Source of the DNA: Macrophomina tecta | Taxonomy: Eukaryota; Ascomycota; Dothideomycetes; Botryosphaeriales; Botryosphaeriaceae | Direction: 5' to 3' | DNA length: 64,000 nt | Assembly (NCBI GenBank): GCA_024180945.1 | Contig: JAKSGN010000020.1 | Location: 1,054,001 to 1,118,000, forward strand | In this document: piece after piece, positions 45,671 through 57,367 of the stretch | Layout of the letters: each line of letters begins with the position of its first letter | Position numbering within the stretch: position 1 is the first letter of the stretch | The notes under the pieces: model-generated | Databases searched by the model: none | What the model was told of the DNA's origin: nothing | What the model saw: only the letters and a program-made list of their open reading frames with translations | Position numbers and translations under genes: made by a program

Positions 45671-47113
45671 TTTGCGTACGGCGTAGAATGCAACCTATTT
45701 TCAGCTCTGCATTAGTAGAAGTGCATTTGCGCAAAGCAGAATCAATCCGTTCGTCCATAAGCGCTCTATTCTCAATTTATCGGACAGTATTACCGCCGCA
45801 ATTCCTTTGATTAAGCTACAAGGGAGGCGGTCCGATTGAGGCACGGCAACACTGCTGTCCCGGCTGGCGCAGCGCGGCACATGTAGCTGCTGGGTATCGG
45901 TAGTTTTTGTTATTTTAGGGCAGATGTCGCACCTTGATTCAGACCTCACAATATCCTCGAGCGGGAAAATGGTCGCAGCAATTCACTCTCCACTCCCTCA
46001 AACATTCACAGATGTAACACTGGCACACCAACGGTGATGCAACCTCACGAACGAGATGTCAGAACGCCCTTCGCTCTCTTCCCCACCGTACTCATCAGGA
46101 GCATATCACCAATGCGCTCCTTTCGCTCCTTCACGAAGCCTCATACTCGCCCTTCTTTTCCACTCCTCAAACTGCTTCGTCCTCACTCGATGTCACGGCA
46201 TTCCCCCAGATCCTCACCCGCGATTTATCCCTCCAATATACCATAGCAAACACATTCCTCCCCCCCTCATCCAAAGGGAAAAAAAAAAAAAAGGAGAGAG
46301 GGGGGGGGGGAATCCACCATCTTCCTTTCCGTCTCTCCCTTCTCACCCTCTACCACCCGGTCCGTCCAAATCCCGAGGGAGCACCATAGGCTGTTTGGGC
46401 GGTTAGTTCTCGAGGCTTCTGAGCTTTTGACGGGAGTGGTTGCGTCTGTGAGGAAGGTTGTCGGGCAACTGGCCGGAGAGCTGGCATGGCCATGTTCTAT
46501 ATGGTGACTGTCCCGCTGTTTTGATGTTGCTATGAGATGCGGCATTACTATATTGGGGTCCGGTGTGATCGTTGCTGGTGGACTGCTGGTAAGCGCGATT
46601 ATCCTTTTGGGCTTTTGAATTATATTGGATGTCCCCCGCCCTACCACCTCCCTCCCCCATCCCGGGCCTCCCTAGACACCTCGATTTCCATGGCTAAGAT
46701 GGAGCATATCGGGAATTACTAGATTCTTTCCTGGTACGGGCGGGGAATTGATGGATGTGTACTTGGATATGTGACGTCAAATAACGTCCTCACACGCTGG
46801 CAACGTGACTACATGTGGCGCACACAATATTCATCCCTCTCTTCAACCACCACGCCGCTCAATCCCTGTTTGGTGAACCTCTAGGATCGATTGTCTATCG
46901 CGTTCGTCCGCTATCTCGGTATCATCGTTGGTCAAATGTGTTCCAAACACTCCATCGGCGTCTCTTCGGCTTGGTAACCCATTTTCTGTGTGTTTCCGCC
47001 CACCGACGCCGACAAAATGCCTACAGGCCCTCGCCCAGGCTCTGTGATATTAACCCCAGAACGCCCGCATCGGAAAGTCGTGTTCGTGTGTGAGAGAGGA
47101 TTGACGAGACGGG
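45671..47113. other. Intergenic region with a homopolymer pair
   Basis: 1.44 kb between two minus-strand genes. It has an A run (46,279-46,292) followed closely by a G run (46,300-46,310), within pyrimidine-rich DNA. No ORF shows a recognisable domain. Confidence 0.5.
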
Positions 47114-48478
47114 CTACAACTGCTGGTCTCTTGCCGCTAGGGCGCCCTCATAACCCTCGCCTTCCTCGTCCATATCCTCCAGATCAGCTTCGTCGTCTTC
47201 ATCCTCGAAGCCAACGTCAATACCAGTCTTCCTTAACCGCAGCTTCATGTCTTCCCTGCGGTCGTCTTGCCACCGCTGCAGAGCAGCATATGCGTGCACT
47301 CTGAAGCCGAAAACACGGGGCTCGTAACGGCGTTGGAACTTCGGGGGAAGCATGGCGGGGTAGACCTGGAAGAGAATGTTATGGAACGACGTTCCAAAGT
47401 AGGCGCCATCAATGGAAGCGTGGCGGGAGGACTTGGGGTTGTATAGATCTTCACAGCGAGCGCAATAAAGTTTGACGGGCGATGTGTTGGGGACGTCGGA
47501 TTGACCCATGGGGAGGAGGGGCTGAGCGTCGCACATCACCCGCGGGCATTTGCCGAAGTCGGCCTTCTTGAATTTCTCAAGCTGTCTTCCTGTCAGTACA
47601 ACGAGCTCTGCGCTGACAGGGGCATGCTAAATATACCATCTTTGCAAGGCCGCGCGTTGTGACGATATAGCGTGCGTGCACAAGACCGTACAGGTGCCTT
47701 GCAGACTTCTCGATTGCCTCCCTCATTTCGTCATCGCAGTCAAGGTCGAAGACGTCCGTGACCAGGTCGAGCGCATATTGGTAGTATTGGACCTCGGTGT
47801 TCAGGCCGGTGAGGTTGAACCTGTCTGTGAGATATTCCTCATCGATTTCGCAGAAGTACTCGTTGCCACGGGAGGAAATGAACTGCAAAATCCGGGTCAG
47901 CCCTAGAGCCCATGAGAATGTGCAACCGAAAACAAGCCCTGGTGGATGAGGATGCGCCAAATCGCATCGGACTGCGGAGCCCGGGCTTTGTGTCGTTTCT
48001 GCTGAGGAGGCCTGGCATGACTCTCATCTCTCCGCCTGGAAAAGGAAAGCCGTATACGGGGCTCGGAGAAGAGAGCCCGTCTGAGGGATACATAATAGGC
48101 AGACTCTGTCCGGCTGAGGGCTTCAAGGCCTCGCGCTCGAAGCGATTAATGCGCCCGCACATGATTCTGATGTATCCGCCCCAGGTAGCTACCCGTCGCA
48201 AATCAGGCTTTCTGCGCACATGGGCTGCATTGCAGATGGCACTGAAGCTTCGTCGCGCGAGGACTATGCGCTCGTGGGGCTCGTCGGAAGTCGACATGGT
48301 CGGCGGTTGGGCCCGGCGGGTGATCGCGAGTCGAGCGGTGGGGCGCAGGCGTTGATGGAGATCTTTGGAAGTGCGCTTGGGGGAAGGCAGGGCGCGATGA
48401 GAGCAAAGGAGATGTACATACCCAGTCGCGCCAGTAGCTAGTGTAGTCGCTGTCGGTCTCGCTGTTGAAGTCGTCCAT
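47114..48478 (-). CDS. CKB1: Casein kinase II regulatory (beta) subunit
   Basis: Three exons: 48,478-48,422, 47,882-47,637 and 47,581-47,114, 256 residues. The start MDDFNSETDSDYTSYWRDW joins to FISSRGNEYFCEIDEEYLTD, the nearly invariant beginning of CK2 beta. Further landmarks are the acidic DVFDLDCDDEMREA loop, RYIVTTRGLAKM, and the zinc finger made by CPRVMC and KLYCARCEDLYNP. The C-terminus is acidic (DEDDEADLEDMDEEGEG). The beta dimer assembles with catalytic alpha subunits to form the holoenzyme. Intron 1 is 539 bp, ten times the local norm, and lies right behind the first 19 codons; intron 2 is 55 bp. The ORFs that read through intron 1 are not protein. Confidence 0.94.
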
Positions 48479-49129
48479 GGCGGCTGCCGACTGGCGGGCG
48501 GTCGAGAAGCTGCTGGTGCGGCAGGAAATTCCCAGAGACGCGTCAAGTTAATGCGCGCGGAACTCCCTGGCAGAACCGGCGGAATTTTAGCAGGAGAAGG
48601 CACAGTGTGCGCGATACCGGGGTCCGGCACAGGCACTTTGTCTGGCAGTGGCAGGTTGAAGTGGGATGTCGATCTCATAGCCCAGGTGTTGCCGGCGCTT
48701 GGCGGCGCCGCCGCTCGCTCGGAGCCTCACTTCGCCGTCTGTGCGCCCGCCGCCAGACCACAGTCACCGTCTTATGCGGCCTGCGGGGAGCAACCACTGT
48801 GCAAGCACGCGAACATCCATTGGATGCTCTGAAACCCATCAGCCGCTGCTCTCTCCCTGCACACAAGTATCGAGATCCAGTGTCTTGGGCAGCACCACAA
48901 GCCCAACAGACACTCCCACCTGCACCAGTAAGCTTGAATTAAGGTCGGAGGCAGTAGCACAAGGCGCGCCACTGAACCCGCCATCTGGCTCTCGTGGCCG
49001 CGTCCAGCTGTGCCTCTAGGAACGCCCTTGGTCGGCATAAATCCTCATTTTCCCATTGTGTTGTGAATGAATAGTATACAGCCAAAACCTGGTACAGCCG
49101 GCAATGCCTGGATTGACAGCACGTCGCGC
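48479..49129. other. Intergenic, CKB1 promoter and uL2m 3' flank
   Basis: 651 bp between two minus-strand genes. No gene or recognisable element is seen. Confidence 0.5.
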
Positions 49130-50312
49130 TTATTTGTTCTTTGATCTTCTCTTGCCCTGGTTCCTGACCCGCTCCTGCACAACCCACTTGTTCGGATTCC
49201 TCTTCTTGCGCGTCTTGTAACCACCTTTGGCCTAGAGCGTTGTCAGCGCCACGGCAATGCGCATGGAAGACGGGCTTGAAACTTACCGGCACCCCCCAAG
49301 GGCTGACGGGGTGGACATTGCCCTTCGATTTACCTCTGCCACCACCGTGAGGGTGATCCGCCGCATTCATGGCCACACCTCTCACTGAAGGTCTCCTGCC
49401 CAACCACCGTGATCTACCGGCCTTTCCAAGTTGCCTGAAGTGGTGATGGACGTTGCTGGCAACGCCAATGGTGGCACAAGCGTCCTTATCACACCTCCTG
49501 AGTTCTCCGCTCTGGAGGCGAACCGTCACGTCCTTAATCTTCTTGCCAACCTCCCCTTTGGACACCACCGTCGCGTAGGTACCGGCACTGCGGCAGAACA
49601 CGGCCTTTTTGTTCTTGGTTGATCCGACGCAGAAAACCTGAGTGCCCAGCGGCACCATGTGTAGAGGTAGGCAGTTGCCACGGAAAGCAGTCTTCGCCGC
49701 AAGCATACCGGGATCGACAGTGCCGCCCATGGTCTTGAGCAAGCTACCTGGGATGCCACTGAGGAAGCTCTCAACCACGTCGCCCGGCATCATGCCCTCT
49801 GGGGCGATAATGTAGCTCATTTTCTTCGTCTTGGTGTGCTTGAGAAGCGCAATGTGCGCACTCCGGTTGGGGTCATATTCCACGCGCTCGACAACCTGCT
49901 TGCCTGGCTCTTGACGCTTGAAGTCGACGGTGCGTATCCTGCGCTTATGCCCACCACCACGATGCCTCACGGTGACCTGGCCAGTGCTGTTCCTGCCTCC
50001 CTTCCCTTGTCCGATTTTGGGGAAGGTGAGCGGCTTGTACGGCCGGCCCTTCCAGAGATGATCATTGACGGGCCGTCTCAGGTGCCGCAGACCGGGCGTT
50101 CGGGGCTTGTAGGTCTTCAATTGAATGGTACCGGTCTTGCGCGAGGGGGCATTGCTCTGGAACTGGACCTCGGGGGTGGAGACGGTCGGTTGGACGGGGT
50201 TCTCAGCGGTGGTTCGGGCGGCGGCCGACGCAGCGGCGTAAGTGCGGATGGAGTTGGCCAGGCAGTTGGAGATAGGGCCAGCCCGCCGCAGGGCAGCCCG
50301 GGGTTGCAGCAT
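49130..50312 (-). CDS. RML2: Mitochondrial large-subunit ribosomal protein uL2m
   Basis: Exons 50,312-49,287 and 49,231-49,130 with a 55-bp intron (GTAAGT...CTCTAG); 375 residues. Residues 1 to about 35 are a basic, Ser/Ala-rich mitochondrial presequence. The uL2 core follows: TGQVTVRHRGGGHKRRIRTV, then EYDPNRSAHIALL, and the peptidyl-transferase-proximal loop AMNAADHPHGGGRGKSKG. Exon 2 supplies the conserved C-terminus (AKGGYKTRKKRNPNKWVVQE and a basic end). Without the intron the frame would continue into unrelated residues, so splicing is needed. It is divergent from the cyclin gene, 951 bp away. Confidence 0.94.
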
Positions 50313-51263
50313 TTGTGTTAGGGGCCGTTTGCGTATCTACGGTCCCATTGGCGGCGGCAGGGGAAGGTCGAGGTATGGGCTAGGCGGCGGTGCCTCTGCT
50401 GAGCGTCGGACAGCTGGTCGGTCGAGACGTCGAGAAATCTATCGCGGGTGCACGCTAGGCCGCATCGAGCGTAACGGCGTGCCGGCCCATCACGCAGCGC
50501 GGCGGCAAGAACGCGCTGCTGCTGACCGCCAAGCGACACCACAACGTCACTCTGTTGCATCCCGCGCCCGCCCCCACAGCGCGCTCAGGAATTCCCAGTT
50601 TCGACGCGCCTGGAACGGGCCTTCGCGCAGCTGCAACCCCCCGTCGCCCGTCGCCCGTCGCGTGTCGCTTCGCTTCTGGCCTGAGTCGCCGGCCGCACTA
50701 CGGTTGCCCGGTTGGCGTACCCTCGCCGCTGCGAACCGCGCCCGGCCCTTCGCGCTAGTGAGTAAGCCGGCATAACAACAAACTCGCTTTCCACCACAGC
50801 GCCTTCCTCAAATACCTCCACTAGTCGACGGCTCCCCGCAACGCAACCACCTCTCTCTGCCTCGCCGTTGCGTTGCACGCCAGCCCGTCTTTCGCTCCAC
50901 GTCGGTCGCGCTTTGACTCCCACATTCGCCCGGCCCGCCGCGCGCTTGTCGCCCTTCTTCCGCTTCCTCCATCACGATACCTCTGGAGCGCGTACAGGTA
51001 CTGCATGCTCCCCGCATTTCACACACAACCTCCACGACCATCGCCCATCCTCGCCGATACAGCTACCGTCGTAACGATAGATGTGCGTCGCGTTCTAATG
51101 CGTCCTGTTGACTTTTGGGCCGAATGCGGAAATGCTGACCTCCGCCCCATCAACAGACCCTATCAACATCATCCACGTCCGTTAGAGCTTTCAGCCTCAG
51201 TCTTCCACCAACCTCGTTACCCAGAGATTCCCAATTGCAATAGCCTTGCTATCTCCTGCCACA
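50313..51263. promoter_or_regulatory. Divergent promoter region, RML2 / B-type cyclin
   Basis: 951 bp, pyrimidine-rich on the plus strand toward the cyclin start, consistent with a long cyclin 5' UTR. No protein-like ORF and no confident factor site was recognised. Confidence 0.4.
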
Positions 51264-52950
51264 ATGCCTCCCGTAAGTATCTGCGCGTCCCCACGTAAAC
51301 AAACACCTGCGGCTCCGAGCCAGCCATGACGCAGTACCACGTCCATCAACACGTCCATCGCGTCGCCTCTAACCCTTTGTTGCAGGCACGGCCTGCTAGC
51401 CGTCGTACCGTCACGAACGAAAACGATGAAAACGCGGGAACGACACGTCTGACGCGTGCCAAGGCCGCCGCGTTGACCTCTTCGCACGAGGCTTCCGCTG
51501 CTGACCCGCCTAAAAAGATCGCAACTAAGAAGACCACGACTGCTGCCACCACTGCCACTAGGAAGAGGAACGCGTTGGGTGATGTTACGAACGCGAAGGG
51601 TGAAGCTGGTGATGCGAAGGGTGGAAAGGATGGCAAGGAAGTGAAGAAGCCGTTGGCCGCCAAGCGCGGTGCTGTCGCTCAGGCTGCTGCTCCCACTGGC
51701 GTTACCAAGGCTTCCAAGACAACTTCGACGCGTTCTGTTCTCGGCTCCAAGGAGAAGGCGACCGTCAAGCGTCCTGCTAGCGGTTCCGGCGCCGTTGGTG
51801 GTGCGACCAAGAAACGCGTCACGACCACCGCTAAGGAGACGATCAAGGAGGAGGAGGAGGTTGCTGCCAGCGAAAACGTCGCTCCTCCCACCAAGCAGCC
51901 CACCAAGTCCAAGGCGGAGGTCAAGGTCTCGGAGCCGGTCGTCGAGGCTCCCCCTAAGGTTGAGGTCGCGCCTGCCAAGGCTGCTCCTGAGTTGAAGGAA
52001 ACCTACGATGAAAAGTATGACGAGGTGCCCGAGATTCCCGACCTCGACGAGGAGGATGCCAACGACCCTCTGATGGTTTCTGAGTATGTTTGCGAGATCT
52101 TCGACTACCTGAAGGAGCTGGAGATTGCCACCATGGCGAATCCTGACTACATGGATAACCAGTCCGAGCTGGAATGGAAGATGCGCGGCATCCTCGTCGA
52201 CTGGCTTCTCGAAGTCCACACCCGTTTCCGCCTGCTGCCCGAGACCCTCTTCCTGGCCGTCAACATCATCGACCGTTTCCTCTCTCGCAAGGTTGTCCAG
52301 CTTGACCGTCTGCAGCTCGTTGGTGTCACTGCCATGTTCATTGCCTCCAAGTACGAGGAGGTTCTCTCTCCCCACGTCCAGAACTTCCGTCATGTTGCCG
52401 ACGATGGCTTCACCGAGGAGGAGATCCTGAGCGCCGAACGCTTCGTCCTTGCGGCCCTGGACTACGACCTGAGCTACCCGAACCCGATGAACTTCCTACG
52501 CAGGATATCGAAGGCCGACAACTATGACATTCAGACCCGCACGCTTGGCAAGTACCTCCTGGAGATCAGCTGTCTTGACCACCGCTTTATTGCCTACCCG
52601 CCTAGCCAGATCTCTGCTGCTGCCATGTACCTGGCCCGCCTGGTCCTGGACCGCGGCGAGTGGGACGCCGTCCTTGCGCACTACGCCGGCTACACTGAGG
52701 AGGAGATTCAGCCCGTACTGGCTCTGATGATCGACTATCTCAAGGCCCCCGTCGTTCACGAGGCATTCTTCAAGAAGTACGCTAGCAAGAAGTTCCTCAA
52801 GGGTACGTCAACTTATTTTTCCTAGTACTACATTGCATGATGCTAACATTCGCTGCAGCCTCGATTGTCCTCCGCCAGTGGGCCAAGAAGTACTGCGTCG
52901 AGCCGACCAGTGCGACGAAGGAGGCCAAGCCTACAAAGTCCACGTCGTAG
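51264..52950 (+). CDS. nimE: G2/mitotic B-type cyclin
   Basis: Three exons: 51,264-51,272 (only MPP), 51,386-52,802 and 52,859-52,950; 505 residues. The N-terminus is basic and disordered with a destruction box RNALGDVTN (residues 64-72, RxALxxxxN), marking it for APC/C degradation. The cyclin N box has MRGILVDWLLEVHTRFRLLP and TLFLAVNIIDRFLSRK, and the C box starts near NPMNFLRRISKADNYD with LGKYLLEISCLD. Length and order match filamentous-fungal NimE/Clb-type cyclins that activate CDK1 at mitosis. The first intron (113 bp) follows the ninth coding base; the long ORF that starts at 51,326 includes intron sequence. The last intron is 56 bp with a GCTAAC branch site. Confidence 0.92.
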
Positions 52951-54898
52951 TGAATGTGGCTCCTTCTCTTTATATTTCTGTGCTCATGATCCTCGACGAA
53001 CGCGATACCGTGGCCTCATTCACGACCCGGGCATGTGGATTATGCATTGTGGTTACTTCTATTCCTCATCATCGGCGTAATAGGGATCTGGGAAGGGTTC
53101 TGAATTGCTTATTCACTTCATGCGAGGGCTGGCGGGCGTATTTAGGGGGCGCAAAACCGGCTGCTCCTTACTCTCTGGATAAAATCCCCTTCTGGCTATG
53201 TCTAAGGTAGATCTCAGCGGCGAGCAGGCAACCCAAGCCAACACATTGGTGGTCATTGATAGCAATGGTTTACCCCGTGTTAGACTTTAATACCTTTTCT
53301 TCTTCATTTAAGAAATGGGTAGGGTGGGAGGCTCCATTGCTTGCTGGCTGGCTGCGGGTCATGTACACTTTTACTGAAATGGGGAACTTCTTCTTGGGAT
53401 CGGTTTTTATGCATGGTGTAGACGGGACTGATTATGATGAGCGGGTTGGTTACGCTTTCGGACGTGCTATGTCATTTTTGAAGGTTTGGTTGCTTGCCAT
53501 GCTGTTTGCGCGCGTGTGCTTTACGAAGAGCTCCTCTCAGGGTCGATTGATTCGCTCAGTTTCCAATCGTTGACTCGCAATTGCAACTATTTCGGACTTC
53601 TCCTGCTGACTGTGACCTGAAGTCAAGATGATCAGCGATTGCGTGATGATCTTGGGACGAGTAAGCAATTGTTTTGATGATTCCAGAAAAGGAAACAAGC
53701 GGAGTCCGCGTCATCATTGGAGGAAGATGACCTCGGCAAGGATGACGCTTTCCTGCCGTGCGAAGATCCTCGGCGCGGGCGGTCGTCTCTGTTGTCATCG
53801 GGAGATCCATGATGCGATGCGAGCCGCGCAGCCGCCGCCCGGTCCCTCTCACTTTTCTCGCGCTCGCGTCACGAACGCCTCGCGAACACGTTTCACGGAC
53901 CACCGCTCCTCGTTCGCATCATCCTCCTACTTCATCTCCCGTTTCGCCGTCACACGCCACACGTCACACAGACGCAGGCGCTTTCTCGTTCTGCCGCGTA
54001 AACAACCCCCAGTCCGAACGGCAAGGGTACGCTTCTGCTCGTGGATCACTATTGGCCCGACAACGCTACTTCCCCCCCCACTTTTTGATTTAGCCTTTGA
54101 GCGGTCTTTCGATACGCTGAGCCCGGACATCCCGCAGACCTGGCTGGCTGACAAGAGAGAGAAAGAGCACCACCTGACCCTTTCCCTCGACTGTTTATTG
54201 TTGTTGCTCTCCGTCGCTGTCCGTCAACAGCTTTCCTCATCGAGCCACATTCGGTCTGTCGGTCGGTCGGTCGTTCACCTCTTTGGCTTTTCCCCGCCTT
54301 CCTGGCGGACGACCGAGCAGGTTTTCAGGACGACGGGACGGTTTCGTATTTTCCCTGGCTGTCCCGGCAACATCAACGGCGCTTGGCCGGCTGGTCGCTG
54401 GACTTTCCCAAACCTGTCTCCCTTTTTGGAAAGAGAAGCGGTTCTGCTTGGTTTTTTCTGTTTGGCGTTTGACTGTTTGGGGAAAGAGAGGGGTGTGATC
54501 TGTTTGCAAGGGTGTGGGAAGGTAGTGGGTCTCCGGTCTACTGCTCCTTTCGCTTTCTTGCCACGTGCACGTGCATCGTGGTTGCTGGGGAGGCTTCTTG
54601 GTTGACAGTCATTCACTGTTGCTTGCTTGCCTGCTGCTGCGGGCGGTGTGTTAGTCGTTGCGTTGCGGGCTCTTATTTCATTCTTGCTGCGTGACTGGCC
54701 GGTTGGTGGTACAGAGTGTGTCGTGCGGTCTCGTGTTGCGCTGGGTTATACGACCGTGAGAGAGCTCGTAAGTGCTGCTGCACCGAAAAGAGCTAGGACC
54801 AGTGTCTCGAGCCGGAAGTCGTTGGGGCACCTAGGAAAAGAAAAGAAAAGAGAAACGAGTGTGCTAAAAGAGTAGGACCAGGACGGAAGAGCGACAAG
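52951..54898. other. Long intergenic region, 5' flank of the HIT gene
   Basis: 1.95 kb between two plus-strand genes, the longest gap in the housekeeping part apart from 59.2-61.2 kb. ORFs in it show no recognisable domain. It holds a double E-box at 54,562-54,573. Confidence 0.5.
54562..54573. promoter_or_regulatory. Tandem E-box CACGTGCACGTG
   Basis: Two CACGTG palindromes directly abutting, about 326 bp upstream of the HIT-family start codon. CACGTG is bound by bHLH factors such as Cbf1- or SREBP-like proteins in fungi. Function here is inferred from sequence only. Confidence 0.4.
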
Positions 54899-55717
54899 AT
54901 GGTCGAAGCAAAGGAAATAGCAGAGCGCTACCCGGAACCCTGCCCCTTCTGCAGCATCTCCGCGGCCTACCCGCCGCAGACTACGGCGTCGTCCGCGTCT
55001 GCGGGTGAGCAAAAGCCGGATAGGGAACTGCTGGACTGCATTCCGTCGTCCGCCGCAGTCGAACCGGCGCGCGTCGACCCGGCCGCCTTCATCGTGTTGT
55101 CGGCGCCGCGGGTCATGGCGTTCTTGGACATCCTGCCTATGACAAGGGGCCATCTGCTCGTCACAACGAGAGAGCATAGGGGGAAGGTGCAGGACGTGGA
55201 AGGCCTGGAGGGGAGGGATGTCGGTGAGTTGTCGCATTTCTGTCTGCTTTCTTCTGGCATTGCTCTTTGCGGCGGGCTCACCAACCACCCCATGTGTTGG
55301 CGGGGAACTTTACAGAATTAGCTTTTGTGGGCTGACTCTTTTCTCTCTCTCTTCTGCAGGCTTCTGGCTTCCTCTTTTGGCCAAGACTGTTGCTAGGGTC
55401 ACCGGCGTCACGGATTACAATCTCGTGCAGAACAATGGTCAGTATCGAGTCCGCAGGCATATCGCCGCCGCTTGGTGCTCGAACTTCCCCACTGATGCAC
55501 GTCTGTAGGAGCAAGAGCGGCACAGGTAGTACCACATGTCCACTTCCATATCATCCCGCGACCACCCAGAATGCCCGAGCTGAAGAACAAGAGCTGGACG
55601 ATGTTCGGGCGAGGCCAACGTGAAGACCTGGATGACGACGAGGCGAGCAAACTGGTCGAAGAGATGAGAAGTGTGCTGAGAGAAGAGGTGAAGAAATTGG
55701 GAAAGAGCAGGTTATGA
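54899..55717 (+). CDS. HIT-family nucleotide hydrolase/transferase
   Basis: Three exons: 54,899-55,223, 55,360-55,437 and 55,509-55,717; 203 residues. It starts MVEAKEIAERYPEPCPFCSI with a CxxC pair, contains the HIT core (AFLDILPMTRGHLLVTTREH, then TDYNLVQNNGARAAQ across a splice join), and the catalytic histidine triad HVHFHIIPRP coded by exon 3. The C-terminus is acidic/basic helical (EDLDDDEASKLVEEM). HIT proteins of this branch hydrolyse nucleoside phosphoramidates or dinucleotides; the exact substrate cannot be told. Introns (136 and 71 bp) have GTGAGT and GTCAGT donors; the TAG read directly behind GCACAGG in another frame is not used. Confidence 0.88.
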
Positions 55718-55937
55718 TTCTTCGCTCGAATCAGCCAAAGTTGTATTGATATGTAATCTCGAAACTTTTCATGAATACTCAGACGTGTAGAATAGATGGC
55801 GACAGATTCGCATTCGGGAGCCCATCGCTCTCCACCTCCCCTCGTGTGCTCAATTACAGTCACTGATTTTGATACACTTTCTTTTTGGATCTGGACCATC
55901 AATAATTCCAGCCCTATCGTACACGCGAAGGACTCAT

Positions 55938-57035
55938 CTATTGCCCACTCTCCTTCTGCTCCCCCTTCGGCTGCTCCTTCTCCTCCATATCCAGCCGCCG
56001 GCTCTCGACCGCGAAATACAGGCTCCTGCTCGCCCCCTCCAGCGCAGATGTGATCTGCGCACCCGCGCCCTGCAGCATACGCACGAGCTGCGCGCGCAGC
56101 CCATCCAAGCCGCCTTCGATGCCGCCGACCCACCGCGTGCCCTCCTGGTCGAACACCTGGCCCTCGACGCGCGCGCCTAGCAGCATCAGCTTCTGCAGCC
56201 CGCTCTGCACCGCCGGCTCGTGGTAGTCCGGGTTCGCCTTGCGCCTGGGCGCAGGGAAATCGGGCGCCGACGGCGCGAGGATGCACAGCGCGGCCGCCAG
56301 GTGCTGCGGCGTCACGACCGGGAAGGTGACGAGGGCGATGGGGCCCGAGAGCAGGACTTCGAGCGCGTGCTTTTTCTTGCGGTCCGCGGCGACGTCGTGC
56401 GCGCGTGCCGAGAGCGTGTGCGTCGTGTAGGCGTTGGCCGAGGCGGGCAGCTGCTTGCTGCTCTGCGTCGCGGGCGAGGACGGGGCGGGCGTTTGGGGGG
56501 CTTGTTGGTGCTCTTGCTGCAGCTCGCGCGCCAGCACGGGGTCCCAGAACTCGACGACGCGCAGGGCGGCGCGGAAGATGCCCGTCTGCACGGTGTGGAT
56601 CTTGATCGCGTCGGCCAGGCCGGCGGCCGGGCTGTTGGCTTGGGCGAGCTCCTCGTCGACCTTGCGCAGCGCCTTGCTCAGCTCGCGGCGGATGCCGACC
56701 CACTCGACGGAGCGCAGGTTGTTGTGCTGGAAGACCAGGGTTAGGGGCGTGGAGCGCAGCAGCGAGGCGTACTGGCGCAGCAGCTGCGACTTGCGGAACT
56801 CAGGCGGCTTGTAGGACGGCGGCTGGCCGGCGGGGAAGCGGGCGATGGGGGCCGTTGCGCGGGTGGTCTGCTCAATGGGCGGAGCGGGGGTCGTGGCGGC
56901 GGCCAGGCTGGCGTAGGAGCGCGGGCGGCATTGTGACAGCTGGTAGCGGGCGAGGCGTGCGGCGTGGTTGTAGGTGCGGACGCGGATGGATGGCGATGGC
57001 GTTGCTGCGGAGGGCAGCCGTATTCTGGGAGGCAT
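55938..57035 (-). CDS. MRPL11: Mitochondrial large-subunit ribosomal protein uL10m
   Basis: Single exon, 365 residues. The first about 60 residues are an Arg/Ser/Ala-rich presequence (SIRVRTYNHAARLARYQLSQ). The mature part begins KPPEFRKSQLLRQYASLLRS and includes TPLTLVFQHNNLRSVEWVGI, the conserved start of fungal uL10m, followed by ALEVLLSGPIALVTFPVVTP and a C-terminal GLQKLMLLGARVEGQVFDQE. A Gln/Ala/Pro-rich insert (about 175-200) is low complexity. uL10m anchors the L7/L12 stalk of the mitoribosome, where translation factors bind. It is divergent from the mitochondrial prolyl-tRNA synthetase gene over 332 bp. Confidence 0.85.
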   Translation of the reverse strand: MPPRIRLPSAATPSPSIRVRTYNHAARLARYQLSQCRPRSYASLAAATTPAPPIEQTTRATAPIARFPAGQPPSYKPPEFRKSQLLRQYASLLRSTPLTLVFQHNNLRSVEWVGIRRELSKALRKVDEELAQANSPAAGLADAIKIHTVQTGIFRAALRVVEFWDPVLARELQQEHQQAPQTPAPSSPATQSSKQLPASANAYTTHTLSARAHDVAADRKKKHALEVLLSGPIALVTFPVVTPQHLAAALCILAPSAPDFPAPRRKANPDYHEPAVQSGLQKLMLLGARVEGQVFDQEGTRWVGGIEGGLDGLRAQLVRMLQGAGAQITSALEGASRSLYFAVESRRLDMEEKEQPKGEQKESGQ

Positions 57036-57367
57036 GGCGGGCGGGTCCCTTCAACTTGAGCGGGCGTCAGCACGGAGCGCGGGAGACAATTGGATCAAAT
57101 GGAGTGCTGCTGACCTGCGGGTTGAGGCGTGGAGTGCGGAGGAGCTTGCGGACTTCCGCAGCGTCAAATTGTTGGAGCGACTCGGCCCATCTTCGGCCGC
57201 ACGCGTGATGTCCGGATGGGCACTCATCCTCTCTCCATCTCTCCTCCAATCATCTCCATCCCCTTCTCTGTTTCCTTCCCGCTTTCGCCGGTGGGCACGT
57301 GCTGGCGCTGGTTCTGTGATACCCTTCTGGTTTCGCCAGCTCCGCATACCCATTCCTCTTCGGCCAT
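57036..57367. promoter_or_regulatory. Divergent promoter region, uL10m / mitochondrial ProRS
   Basis: 332 bp shared by two genes of mitochondrial translation. It contains a CACGTG at 57,296-57,301, 67 bp upstream of the ProRS start codon. Shared control is an inference from arrangement. Confidence 0.45.

Noticed and set aside
51197..52393. 398-codon minus-strand ORF
   Set aside because: Antisense of the cyclin gene; the plus strand carries clear cyclin motifs.
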